A program made the position numbers and the translations under genes. From Aliidiomarina quisquiliarum (lineage in GTDB: Bacteria > Pseudomonadota > Gammaproteobacteria > Enterobacterales > Alteromonadaceae), in assembly GCF_023922585.1 (NCBI RefSeq), contig NZ_JAMFTN010000021.1:62001-126000 (forward strand): DNA of 64,000 bases, read 5' to 3'. Below the pieces are notes generated by a model. The model was not told the origin of the DNA and did no database searches. It saw only the letters and a program-made list of their open reading frames with translations. Positions 46,153-55,166 of the stretch are shown one piece after another. Positions within the stretch are counted from its first letter, which is position 1; every line of letters begins with the position of its first letter.

Positions 46153-47688
46153 TTAACCAAGCAAAAACACTTCTTGGTATTTTTGTTCTATATCTTTTAC
46201 TTCGGCTTCCGTTAGTGCGGAAAACTCCTTAGTTTGGGCTCTCTTCGATAACTGCCCATTATTCTGTCGTAAAAAATTCAGTAGTAAACTTAAGCTTACT
46301 TGAGGCATGTCAAATCGATTATTTACATAATTCCAAACCTCATCGTACCTTTCAAGATAAAGAACTTCCTCAGGAAGAACAGTGTCAACCGTATCTTTTA
46401 CGCATTCAAACAAAAACTCCACTTGGCGCGTCATATCTCCATATCGATACAAGTCAGCGGTGTCATTTGTCACATGAACATTGCTATCTTCAGTCGGTTG
46501 CCACTCAATATACTTTAAACGTGGCTGTGTGAACTGCTCTAACACGGCTTTGTACTCTTCTATTTTTTCTAGGATTACTGCTGATACGGGAAAAATAACC
46601 CCTTTAGGGCTGAAGCCACTCTCAGCTAGTACGTGATGAATTAAGTAGCGATGAATTCGTCCATTACCGTCTTCTAGCGGATGAATAATAACAAACGAAA
46701 AAGCAATGACTGCAGCAGTTAAAACAGGGTGAAACCCTGATTCTATCATTAATTCATACGCATTTAGATAGGCAGCGAGCAACTCATCGAGATCTTCTGG
46801 TTTTGCTGATATATGTTCAGGTATTGGTATGTTGGTTACACGATCATGAGCACCAACAAAACCGCCAATGGTACGAATTCCGGGCAGGATAAATCGACCA
46901 TCAGGAATGACGACTTTTTGTAAACGCTCTATCTCTTCTACGGTTAATGGGCGCATACCTGCTTGACCGATAATCTTTCCCCATCGCTCTATGCGATTAT
47001 GAGGAGGCGCTTCTCCTTCAATGGTATATGAAGCTTTCGAGTCTGAAAGCAATAAAAAAGCAGCAGCTCTTGCAAGTAAGTCACTGTGAACAGCCCCTAT
47101 ATTTTCGAGCGCTTTTTCGTCTAAGTTTTCGCCAATATACTGAACTAGTTTCTCGGTTTTTTTAATTAAAGGACAAAATCCATTAACACCCGGTAAGTTG
47201 TTATTTATCCGTTGCCGTGAAACCTTGGTTTTGGCGCAGCCAAATTGTAGTTTTTCATTGAGTGCGTCAACATAATTACCAGTAGTAACATCCTCAATGG
47301 GGAGTACTTGCGCAGTAAGCCATTCATAAAAAAACCAAACTCTGCGGCTATATGCGCCTGTTATTTCATTTTCAACAGAAGCCGTAATATCTTCAATTGC
47401 CAAAGTGCCAAATAAACTTTTCATAACAGCTAAATCAACACCTTCGTATTTCAACGCAAATGTTAATTGTGCAAACCAATGGGCTTTAGGTTGATAACGG
47501 CTCCCCCATATTAACCATCTTCCTTTTCTTCGTTTAGCGTTTATAGCTGGAACAATGGCGCATATGTCATTAGGAGTTGGAACCCTTAGTTGGAATTCAT
47601 TGATAAGCCAAGCATATCCAACCAGCTCAGCTTCAGGCTCGGGATAGATTTCTTCATCAAAGAACTTTGCGCGTTTAGCTAATACCAT
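46153..47688 (-). CDS. Fic-domain protein (likely AMP transferase) with built-in inhibitory motif
   Basis: A 511-residue Fic protein. The N-terminal part (about 1-210) is of Fic_N/DUF4172-like type. The inhibitory alpha-helix motif S-x-x-x-E-G is seen as SYTIEG at about 220-225, placing it in class II, where the Glu blocks ATP. The Fic core HPLEDGNGR (about 336-344) has Leu in place of the usual Phe, and a C-terminal winged-helix-like part follows. I start at the ATG at 47688 behind AGGTGGG. The gene and its flanks are more AT-rich than their surroundings, which suggests acquisition. The target protein is unknown. Confidence 0.9.
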   Translation of the reverse strand: MVLAKRAKFFDEEIYPEPEAELVGYAWLINEFQLRVPTPNDICAIVPAINAKRRKGRWLIWGSRYQPKAHWFAQLTFALKYEGVDLAVMKSLFGTLAIEDITASVENEITGAYSRRVWFFYEWLTAQVLPIEDVTTGNYVDALNEKLQFGCAKTKVSRQRINNNLPGVNGFCPLIKKTEKLVQYIGENLDEKALENIGAVHSDLLARAAAFLLLSDSKASYTIEGEAPPHNRIERWGKIIGQAGMRPLTVEEIERLQKVVIPDGRFILPGIRTIGGFVGAHDRVTNIPIPEHISAKPEDLDELLAAYLNAYELMIESGFHPVLTAAVIAFSFVIIHPLEDGNGRIHRYLIHHVLAESGFSPKGVIFPVSAVILEKIEEYKAVLEQFTQPRLKYIEWQPTEDSNVHVTNDTADLYRYGDMTRQVEFLFECVKDTVDTVLPEEVLYLERYDEVWNYVNNRFDMPQVSLSLLLNFLRQNNGQLSKRAQTKEFSALTEAEVKDIEQKYQEVFLLG

Positions 47689-47697
47689 ATTACCCAC

Positions 47698-47941
47698 CTA
47701 AAAATGATGATTCACCATGAAAAATGATTGCCAGGTATAAAAAGCGATTATGTACAGGGTCAATTCGTGAATTCTGATTGCAAACTATATTATGAGTGAA
47801 AATTTAAATCAAATGCGTGAAAAACAATTACGGGGCGTGAAATAAGGTTGTAATCGACGTCTTGGCGTGGGTTTTGGTTAATTTAGTGTTTATCTAATCT
47901 AGATTGCGTATTGGTACTATGAAAGAAGTGAGTGTTACATG
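47698..47941. other. AT-rich intergenic region upstream of the Fic gene
   Basis: About 245 bases between the acrB terminator and the Fic gene, visibly richer in A+T than neighbouring DNA. I see a short palindrome AATTCGTGAATT near 47763-47774 and no open frame, RNA gene or terminal repeat. It must hold the Fic promoter, which I could not place. Confidence 0.4.
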
Positions 47942-47969
47942 AAAAAACCCAGCCGAAGCTGGGTTTAAA
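47942..47969 (-). terminator. Rho-independent terminator of the tetR-acrA-acrB operon
   Basis: AAACCCAGC (47945-47953) and GCTGGGTTT (47958-47966) form a 9-bp stem with a 4-base loop. On the minus strand it is followed by a T-run, 20 bases after the acrB stop. Confidence 0.92.
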
Positions 47970-47987
47970 TAAAACAAAGGTAGGTGG

Positions 47988-50900
47988 TTATGCTTTCACT
48001 TTGGCTGCTTTGCGCTCGCTAAACCAAGTGCTCACATCTTCGAGCAACTTATAGGCGAGAGGAACAAACAACAGCGCCAAGCTACTGGCTGCTAACATGC
48101 CACCAACCACCACGGTACCAATTTCCTGGCGGCTAATAGCACCAGCACCCGATGCGAATACCAGCGGCAGGGTACCTATAATAAAGGTTGCTGCAGTCAT
48201 AATAATGGCACGGAAACGTTGGCGTGCAGCGGCTATAGCGGCGTCGGTTGAACTCATGCCTTCTTTACGGTTTTGTGCTGCGAACTCCACAATTAAAATG
48301 GCGTTTTTAGCGGCTAAACCAATAAGCACTAGCAGCCCTACTTGGAAATATACGTCGTTCGGGAAACCTTTATACATAGAGGCTACCGCACCACCAAACA
48401 CCCCGAACGGAACCGCCGTAGCAACAGCGAAAGGTAAGGTGATACGCTCGTATTGGGCAATAAGAATCAGTATAACCATAAGCAAACCCATGGCAAAGGC
48501 CGAGGTTGCTGCACCTTCAGCGGCACCTAACTGGTAGGCTTCACCAATCCAACCCATTTGAATATTGGTGTTTGCTTGCTCAGCAAGAATCACCTCATCT
48601 AGGGCTTGTTTGGCTTGGCCAGAGGTATAGCCAGGTGCTGGATCGGCCATTATTTTAGCTGCACCATAAAGGTTAAAGCGGTTAATAATGTCGGCACCGG
48701 CAATACGCTTTAGAGTTACTAAGGTGCTAATGGGCACCATGTCGCCAGTATTTGAGCGTACATATACGTGGCGTAAGTCTTCAGGTGTGGCACGGTAGTC
48801 GGCCTCCGCTTGTAAGTTTACTTGCCATAAGCGCCCGCGGTAGGTGAAGTCGTTTACATACTGCGAACCAATGGTTGAACCAAGGGTGCCGAACAATTGA
48901 TCAAGACCAACGTTCATTGCCTTGGCTTTTTCGCGGTCTACTTCAACTAAGTAGCGTGGAATGCTGGTGTCGAGCGTAGTGCGGGCACCCACCAATTCAG
49001 GGCGTGCATTGGCTGCGGCGACAACCCGTTGTGCAATGGCTTCAATTTCTACCGCGTCGGAAGTACCACGCGACTGCATGTAACCTTCAACCCCACCGGT
49101 TAAAGACAAACCTTGAATGGGTGGTGGCACGAACACAAAGATATTCGCTTCTTGCATGCCAAAACCAATACCCATGATTTTACCGGCCATGGCCTGTGCG
49201 GTTTGATCGGCACCGGTACGCTTGCTCCAGTCTTCGAAACTAATAAAACCAGCCAGAGCATTACTACGTAACGAACTAGCGATAATGTCGAACCCAGCAA
49301 AGGCAGTGAAGTCGGCTACTTCAGGTAAAGATAAGATCTTGGCGGCCAATTCATCTCGAACAGCGGCGCTTCGTTCCAGTGAAGAAAGGGCAGGTAACTG
49401 TGCTACTGCTAGCGCCACACCTTGGTCTTCACCGGGTACTAGGCTTGATGGCATACGGCTCATTAGCACGCCGGTAGCAATGGTGAAGGCAACAAATAAA
49501 GCCACACCCAATGCCCAGCGACGAATAAGGAAGCTGACACCACCAATAAACCAGTCGGTTAGCTTGTCGAAGCCACGGTTAAACAGTTGGAATGGCTTGG
49601 CCACGTGCTCGCGTTTATTACCAAGTAACATGGCACACATGGCGGGTGTTAAGGTAAGTGCAACTACCCCAGAAACTACCACGGAAACAGCAATGGTTAC
49701 CGCAAACTGGCGGTATAGCTCGCCACTTAAGCCCGATAAAAATGCCACTGGCGCAAATACCGCAACTAGCACTAAAGTAGAAGAAATAACCGCACCAGTT
49801 ACTTGTTCCATGGTGAGTACCGAGGCTTCTTTCGCATTCATGCCGCGCTCTTCAATGAGTCGCTCAACGTTTTCCATAATGATAATGGCGTTGTCTACCA
49901 CCACCCCTATGGCTAGCACCAGCCCAAATAAGGTCAGCATGTTTATGGAGAAGCCAAGCATTTGCATACCGGCAAAGGTACCAATAAGCGACACTGGAAT
50001 AGCGGCGATTGGAATTAGGGTCGCGCGCATGCTTTGCAAAAACAGGAAGGTAACCAAAACTACTAAGGCAACGGCCATAATAAGTGTGATCACTACTTCC
50101 TTAATGGAAATTTCGATAAACTTAGTGGTGTCGTAAGGAACATAGTATTCCAGCCCCGCAGGGAAGCGAGTCGACATGTCTTCAAGTGCGCTCTTTACGT
50201 TTCGTGCTGTTTCCAGTGCGTTGGCACCAGGCTGCAAGAAAATACCCATAGGCACAGCAGAATGGCTGTTGTAAATGGCAGAGAAGTCGTAGTTTTGAGC
50301 TCCAAGCTCTACCCGAGCCACATCGCCTACCCGCAGCGAGTTACCAAATTCGTCAGAACGAATAATAACGTTCTCGAATTCTTCTGGTGTTGTTAGTTGG
50401 GTACGAGTAGTGGCACTAAAGGTAAAAGGTTGGTTAACCGGGGCAGGCTGTGCACCAAAGCGACCGGCGGCGTACTGAGCGTTTTGCTCGCGAATGGCAT
50501 TGGCAACATCAGACGGGTTTAAATTAAACTCGGCTAATTTAGCTGGGTCGGTCCAAATACGCATGGAATAGTCTTGTGCGCCAAATAACGAGGCGTCACC
50601 AACACCTTCAACCCGTACTAACTCGTCAAGTACGTTAAGAAGCGCATAGTTGCTCATATCAATCGTATTTAATGCGCCAGTGCTGGAAAACAACACCGGT
50701 ACCATTAAAATATTGGTGGAACGCGACTCAACGCGTACGCCAAGGTCTCGAACGGCTTGTGGCAAGCGCGCGGTGGCGGCTTGAACACGGTTGTTTACGT
50801 TAATAGTGGCTTGGTCTGGGTCGGTGCCCATGGCAAAAGAAATGGATATTTGCAGCATGCCTGAGTCTGTACTGGTCGACTCCATATATAGCATGTCTTG

Positions 50901-51116
50901 CACACCGTTAATTTCTTGCTCGAGAGGAGCAGCTACCGCGTTGGCTAATACTTCCGCAGAAGCACCTGGGTACACAGCGGAAACAACTACTTGCGGTGGC
51001 ACCACATCGGGATATTGCTCAATAGGCAAGGCCCGAAGCGCTGCTAAACCAGCGATCATAATAATAATAGATATAACCGACGCAAAGAGCGGACGGTCAA
51101 TAAAAAATCGTAGCAT
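47988..51116 (-). CDS. acrB: AcrB/MexB-family multidrug RND permease
   Basis: A 1042-residue hydrophobe/amphiphile efflux pump, close to AcrB length (1049). It starts MLRFFIDRPLFASVISIIIMIAGL and shows LPIEQYPDVVPPQVVV and YPGASAEVLANAVAAPLEQEINGV. The TM4 relay is VLAIGVVVDNAIIIMENVERL, with the usual GQAKQALDEV and C-terminal LFVPLAY segments. It would export drugs, bile-like compounds or dyes from the periplasm using the proton gradient. It lies 10 bases after acrA and before a terminator; a TolC partner must be encoded elsewhere. Confidence 0.94.
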   Translation of the reverse strand: MLRFFIDRPLFASVISIIIMIAGLAALRALPIEQYPDVVPPQVVVSAVYPGASAEVLANAVAAPLEQEINGVQDMLYMESTSTDSGMLQISISFAMGTDPDQATINVNNRVQAATARLPQAVRDLGVRVESRSTNILMVPVLFSSTGALNTIDMSNYALLNVLDELVRVEGVGDASLFGAQDYSMRIWTDPAKLAEFNLNPSDVANAIREQNAQYAAGRFGAQPAPVNQPFTFSATTRTQLTTPEEFENVIIRSDEFGNSLRVGDVARVELGAQNYDFSAIYNSHSAVPMGIFLQPGANALETARNVKSALEDMSTRFPAGLEYYVPYDTTKFIEISIKEVVITLIMAVALVVLVTFLFLQSMRATLIPIAAIPVSLIGTFAGMQMLGFSINMLTLFGLVLAIGVVVDNAIIIMENVERLIEERGMNAKEASVLTMEQVTGAVISSTLVLVAVFAPVAFLSGLSGELYRQFAVTIAVSVVVSGVVALTLTPAMCAMLLGNKREHVAKPFQLFNRGFDKLTDWFIGGVSFLIRRWALGVALFVAFTIATGVLMSRMPSSLVPGEDQGVALAVAQLPALSSLERSAAVRDELAAKILSLPEVADFTAFAGFDIIASSLRSNALAGFISFEDWSKRTGADQTAQAMAGKIMGIGFGMQEANIFVFVPPPIQGLSLTGGVEGYMQSRGTSDAVEIEAIAQRVVAAANARPELVGARTTLDTSIPRYLVEVDREKAKAMNVGLDQLFGTLGSTIGSQYVNDFTYRGRLWQVNLQAEADYRATPEDLRHVYVRSNTGDMVPISTLVTLKRIAGADIINRFNLYGAAKIMADPAPGYTSGQAKQALDEVILAEQANTNIQMGWIGEAYQLGAAEGAATSAFAMGLLMVILILIAQYERITLPFAVATAVPFGVFGGAVASMYKGFPNDVYFQVGLLVLIGLAAKNAILIVEFAAQNRKEGMSSTDAAIAAARQRFRAIIMTAATFIIGTLPLVFASGAGAISRQEIGTVVVGGMLAASSLALLFVPLAYKLLEDVSTWFSERKAAKVKA

Positions 51117-51126
51117 GGGTGTCCTC

Positions 51127-52257
51127 TTATTGGTTGGTTATTTGAACGGGAGCACCGTCGCGAACAGACACATGACCGTTTACAATCAGGCTTTCACCTT
51201 CGCTTAAACCGTCGAGAATAATTTGCCCTTCAGCAACAATAGGGCCAAGAGTTACGGCACGGGCTTCGGCCACACCTTGTTTATTCACCAAGTAAACTTG
51301 CGGACCATTAGGGCCTTGGCTTAATACACTGGGGTGAACCAAAACGGCATTGGCATATTTTTCTAAAGTCACCACCACACGCACAAATTCGCCTGAACTT
51401 AATACTAAGTCAGGGTTTTTAAACACCCCACGCATGGCAATGCGGCTGGTACCAGAGTTGATACGGTTGTCGATAAAGTTAATGGTACCCGTATGTTCGT
51501 AGGTGTCGCCGTTAGCCATAATAAGCGTTACGTCGTCTATTACGTCACCATTACGGATCGAAGCGCGATAGTTTGATAAGTCTTTTTCGGCCATGGCGAA
51601 CTGAACGTAAACAGGGTCTGTTTGGACTAAATAAGTCAGCGAAGAGCCAGCCTGAATTAAGTTACCTTCCGATGCTTGCTCGCTACCTGTATAGCCACTA
51701 ATTGGGGCTTCAACACGGGTATAACGCAAATTACGCTCGGCATTTTGCAATCCTGAGCGGGCTTGAGCTAAACGCGCTTCAGCGTTTTCATAAGCTGAGC
51801 GGGCTTGGTCGTAATCACGCTCGCTAACTGTATTGCTTTTGAATAAATCTTTAATGCGGTTCCATTCGCGCTCAGCTTGATCATACAAAGCCTGCACACT
51901 GGCAAGTTCGGCTTTGCTGTTATCAAGTGCAAGCTGGTACGGTTCTGGGTCGATTAAAAACAAGGTTTCGCCTTGTTCGATATAGTCACCTTCCTGGTAA
52001 CGGCGCTCAAGTAGAATGCCCGACACCTGTGCCCGTACTTCAACTTCACGAGACCCTTGTACCCGCGCTGGCAACTCAATTTTATAGCTGGCGGGCTCGG
52101 CTGTTACATTTTGTACGGTAACCAGTGCTGGTGGCATACCACCTTGACCCTGTTGAGGCGCTTCGTTACAAGCAACAAGAAACAAAGCACTACCAGCAAG
52201 GGCAATGCCAGCAAGTAGGCTGCGGTGTTTAAAGGGGGTGGTGCTGTGTGTTTTCAT
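51127..52257 (-). CDS. acrA: AcrA-family periplasmic adaptor lipoprotein
   Basis: A 376-residue membrane-fusion protein. The signal ends in lipobox LVAC with Cys near residue 31. Lipoyl-like halves flank a helical hairpin (ALYDQAEREWNRIKDLFKSNTVSERDYDQARSAYENAEARLAQA), followed by RVEAPISGYTGSEQASEGNL and the beta-barrel. I start at the ATG at 52257, which begins a clean signal; a longer frame adds 13 residues. GGAG lies 11 bases upstream, a rather wide spacing. It is encoded between the TetR gene and acrB. Confidence 0.93.
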   Translation of the reverse strand: MKTHSTTPFKHRSLLAGIALAGSALFLVACNEAPQQGQGGMPPALVTVQNVTAEPASYKIELPARVQGSREVEVRAQVSGILLERRYQEGDYIEQGETLFLIDPEPYQLALDNSKAELASVQALYDQAEREWNRIKDLFKSNTVSERDYDQARSAYENAEARLAQARSGLQNAERNLRYTRVEAPISGYTGSEQASEGNLIQAGSSLTYLVQTDPVYVQFAMAEKDLSNYRASIRNGDVIDDVTLIMANGDTYEHTGTINFIDNRINSGTSRIAMRGVFKNPDLVLSSGEFVRVVVTLEKYANAVLVHPSVLSQGPNGPQVYLVNKQGVAEARAVTLGPIVAEGQIILDGLSEGESLIVNGHVSVRDGAPVQITNQ

Positions 52258-52337
52258 ATAGGTTGTTTCTCCGTGAACAAATTCGTGGCGTTGCAATTAA
52301 CAATAGTTGTACAGTGTTTGAAATAATGAACGAGCAA

Positions 52338-52979
52338 TTAATCCACAAGTAAATATTGAGTTGGATTGTCGCTGCGTAAAATGCCATGTAAATAAAACTC
52401 AAAAATATCATCAAGCTGCTGGTAAGCGGTTAAACCGTCTTGACCACGAAAGCTCATATAACCGGCGCCATGCATTAGCTCACTAAAGCGTGCCATCATG
52501 GCGTCGATGCTAATGTCGCGAACCGGAAAGCGGTCAATGACTTCTTGGAATAATGCGACCCATTCATGGTTGCACGTACGCATACGCTCAAAATAGGTTG
52601 GGGTAATGGCACTACCAAACTCAGCTCGCTCTTGAGCAAACAGCTCAATGGTTTCTGGGTAGTGATCAAAAAACAGGAAGTAGGCGCCCATTACCGCCTT
52701 AATTTTTGCCAAGGGGTTGTTGATGCTTTGCCCAGCCGCGTGCAAGCGCTCTCTTAAAATATCTAGCTGACGATGTAAGGCTTCACTAAACAACTTTTCT
52801 TTGGTAGGAAAGTAACGATAAAGAGTTCCTTTGCCTACGCCTGCTAAATCGGCAATGGCTTGGGTGTCGGCAACTTGATAACCGCGCTCAGCAAATACTT
52901 TGGTAGCGGCAGTAAGTATTTCTGCTTGCCGCTGCTCAGGTGATTTGTGTACACGCTTCTTTTTTTCAACGTTCGTCAT
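52338..52979 (-). CDS. TetR-family repressor of the adjacent RND operon
   Basis: A 213-residue TetR/AcrR-type regulator. The N-terminal helix-turn-helix is in ILTAATKVFAERGYQVADTQAIADLAGVGKGTLYRYFPTKEKLF (about 20-64) and a ligand-binding helical domain follows. It is the first gene of tetR-acrA-acrB, 80 bases before acrA, with a fitting palindrome upstream. Binding of pump substrates would relieve repression, as in AcrR/MexR-like circuits; the actual inducer is unknown. Confidence 0.9.
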   Translation of the reverse strand: MTNVEKKKRVHKSPEQRQAEILTAATKVFAERGYQVADTQAIADLAGVGKGTLYRYFPTKEKLFSEALHRQLDILRERLHAAGQSINNPLAKIKAVMGAYFLFFDHYPETIELFAQERAEFGSAITPTYFERMRTCNHEWVALFQEVIDRFPVRDISIDAMMARFSELMHGAGYMSFRGQDGLTAYQQLDDIFEFYLHGILRSDNPTQYLLVD

Positions 52980-53040
52980 GAAGTGATTGTTACCAAATGT
53001 TAAAAGATCGGCAGTTTCTATGCCGTAGTTACATATAGGA

Positions 53041-53056
53041 CGGACTGGTCAGTCCG
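53041..53056. promoter_or_regulatory. Candidate TetR operator
   Basis: CGGACTGGTCAGTCCG has 6-bp arms CGGACT/AGTCCG around GGTC and resembles known TetR-family sites of the GACTGACCAGTC type. It lies 62 bases upstream of the tetR start and 118 bases before the acyltransferase gene on the other strand, so it could influence both. Confidence 0.65.
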
Positions 53057-53174
53057 CGGTTCGTGGGGATAGTACAGAATAACTAGCGGGGGATCAATAG
53101 GCATTTCAGATATACAGCTGTGTTTTCATTATGTATGATCCTTGTAACAATAATTAGAATGTGGGCAAAGTATC

Positions 53175-55166
53175 TTGTTTGCGCTTAAAAAAGCAGGGTT
53201 TCGTTACGATATCAATGGATTGCGCGCATGGGCCGTTATGTCGGTATTGCTGTTTCATTTTGCAGTACCAGGCTTTGCAGGTGGTTTTGCCGGCGTAGAT
53301 GTGTTTTTTGTTATATCTGGCTTGTTAATGACCGACATTATTGTTTCAGGCCTTCATCAACAACGCTTTCAACTGGGGGTATTTTACTTAGCACGGGCCA
53401 AACGTATTTTTCCGGCCTTAATTGTTTTGGTTGCAGTGTTATTAACCGCCGCTTGGTTTGTATTGCCCACCCCTGATTACCAAGAGTTAGGATCTCAGTC
53501 GGGCTATGCCTTAGGCTTTATATCTAATATAGATTTTGCCCGAGCCGATAATTACTTCGACAGTGCAGCCCACGAAAAATGGTTGTTGCATACCTGGTCG
53601 TTAGCGGCCGAGTGGCAGTTTTACATGGCTTTTCCGCTGTTGTTAATGTTGGTGTACAAGCTGGCTCGGGGCAATTTAGGTTGGATATTTGTCACTTTAG
53701 TTACGCTTTTTATTAGTTCATTTGCCTATAGTGTATGGCTAACGCCAAGGTCGCCAAATGATGCCTTTTACTTATTACCGGCCCGAGCCTGGGAAATGGC
53801 CGCAGGTGGTATTGTATATATGTTGGCGCATTTAAAACGTAAACCACAAGTTCCAACCTGGTTATATGCAGCTGGTTGGTTGGCAATAATAGCTACCTTT
53901 GTGTTCGTGAGTAACGAAACTCAATGGCCAGGGCCTTGGGCTTTTTTTGCCGTTGCGGGAACAATGCTGGTGCTACTGGCCGATCGGCAATCGAATATGT
54001 TAATTCGCCACCCAGTTGCACAATGGCTGGGCTTACGCTCCTATAGTATTTACTTATGGCACTGGCCACTGGCGGTATTGTTGTTTTTTATACAACAGCA
54101 AGGAACTTTAAGCTGGGTGTTATTAATGATGGTGTTAAGCTTAGTGCTTGGCCATTTGTCGTACCAATGGGTAGAAAACCCCACCCGCAAGGGCCTAACA
54201 GCGTTGAACATGAAGCCAGCAACAGCTATTTTATTAGCCAGCCTAGTGTTCACTTTTATCCCTTCTACTATTATTAAAAAAAGCCACTTTGGTGGCCGTG
54301 TCGACCCCGCCATTGACCTGATTGCCAGCGAAGTGAAAAATAGTAACCCATTGCGTAGTAAGTGCTTAGCACGTAACTCTAGTGGGGCGCCAGTGGGTTG
54401 TACCTACGGTGCAGAACAGCATGAGAACCCACAACTGAGTATAATAGTACTAGGCGACAGTCATGCGGGCTCGGTAGTACGAGCGGTAGAACGGGCATTG
54501 CCGCGCAGCGACCAGTATGTGCTCGACTGGACCATGAGCGGCTGTTCTATTATTGCAGGTATACAATCAACCACCGACTTTAATTATGCCTGCGACGACT
54601 TCGTGGCTGAAACCATGTTACGCAGCAAAACTTTACCTAGTCATGTGCCATTATTAATAGTAAACCGTTATGCCCAATATATTATTGGCCTTGAGCAGGA
54701 AGAAGCGCAGGCGCCTAAATATTATATTACTGAGCCGCATAAGGACCGAAACGAAGCTTTTTTTGCTGAAATGACTACAGGATTAATTAATACTGCCTGT
54801 GCGTATGCGGAAGACCGCCCAGTTTATATGTTGCGGCCAATTCCTGAAATGCCCGCAAATGTGCCGCAAGTTATGTCTCGTAGCTTATTGTTTGGCGGCA
54901 CGCTAGAGCGTGTGGCGCTACCACGAGTAGTTTATGAGTCGCGCCAGGCGCGCATAATTGCCGCCCAAGACGAAGCTGCGGCACAATGTGGCATTGAAAT
55001 CGTGGAAGTGGCAGAAACCTTTTGTGATCAAGAATACTGCTGGGGTGATAAAGCCGGACGGCCCATTTACTACGACGATGATCATTTAAGTGAATATGGC
55101 GCTGATTTTTTAGCGGCTGAATTTAAACGAATAACAACACGAGCAGCAGCACCGGAGGTCGAATGA
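53175..55166 (+). CDS. OafA/YrhL-type membrane acyltransferase with C-terminal SGNH domain
   Basis: A 663-residue inner-membrane O-acyltransferase. The Acyl_transf_3 domain (about 10-350) starts RYDINGLRAWAVMSVLLFHF with catalytic His and has about 10-11 helices. A periplasmic SGNH domain (about 400-655) has IIVLGDSHAGS and a DDDHLSEYG His/Asp block. Such proteins O-acetylate surface polysaccharides. Translation seems to start at a TTG at 53175, because no ATG or GTG in frame lies upstream of the conserved N-terminus; the ribosome-binding site is weak. Its stop overlaps the next gene as ATGA. Confidence 0.88.
   Translation: MFALKKAGFRYDINGLRAWAVMSVLLFHFAVPGFAGGFAGVDVFFVISGLLMTDIIVSGLHQQRFQLGVFYLARAKRIFPALIVLVAVLLTAAWFVLPTPDYQELGSQSGYALGFISNIDFARADNYFDSAAHEKWLLHTWSLAAEWQFYMAFPLLLMLVYKLARGNLGWIFVTLVTLFISSFAYSVWLTPRSPNDAFYLLPARAWEMAAGGIVYMLAHLKRKPQVPTWLYAAGWLAIIATFVFVSNETQWPGPWAFFAVAGTMLVLLADRQSNMLIRHPVAQWLGLRSYSIYLWHWPLAVLLFFIQQQGTLSWVLLMMVLSLVLGHLSYQWVENPTRKGLTALNMKPATAILLASLVFTFIPSTIIKKSHFGGRVDPAIDLIASEVKNSNPLRSKCLARNSSGAPVGCTYGAEQHENPQLSIIVLGDSHAGSVVRAVERALPRSDQYVLDWTMSGCSIIAGIQSTTDFNYACDDFVAETMLRSKTLPSHVPLLIVNRYAQYIIGLEQEEAQAPKYYITEPHKDRNEAFFAEMTTGLINTACAYAEDRPVYMLRPIPEMPANVPQVMSRSLLFGGTLERVALPRVVYESRQARIIAAQDEAAAQCGIEIVEVAETFCDQEYCWGDKAGRPIYYDDDHLSEYGADFLAAEFKRITTRAAAPEVE

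Noticed and set aside
47759-47785. Possible second copy of the 71-bp inverted-repeat element (GGGTCA...TCTGA)
   Set aside because: Only a few bases agree with the arms at 14997-15067 and the spacing is quite different; chance in AT-rich DNA is more likely.
49222-50136. Open frame of 304 codons antisense to acrB
   Set aside because: It lies fully inside a clear RND pump gene and encodes a low-complexity Thr/Ser/Lys-rich product without domain or ribosome-binding site.
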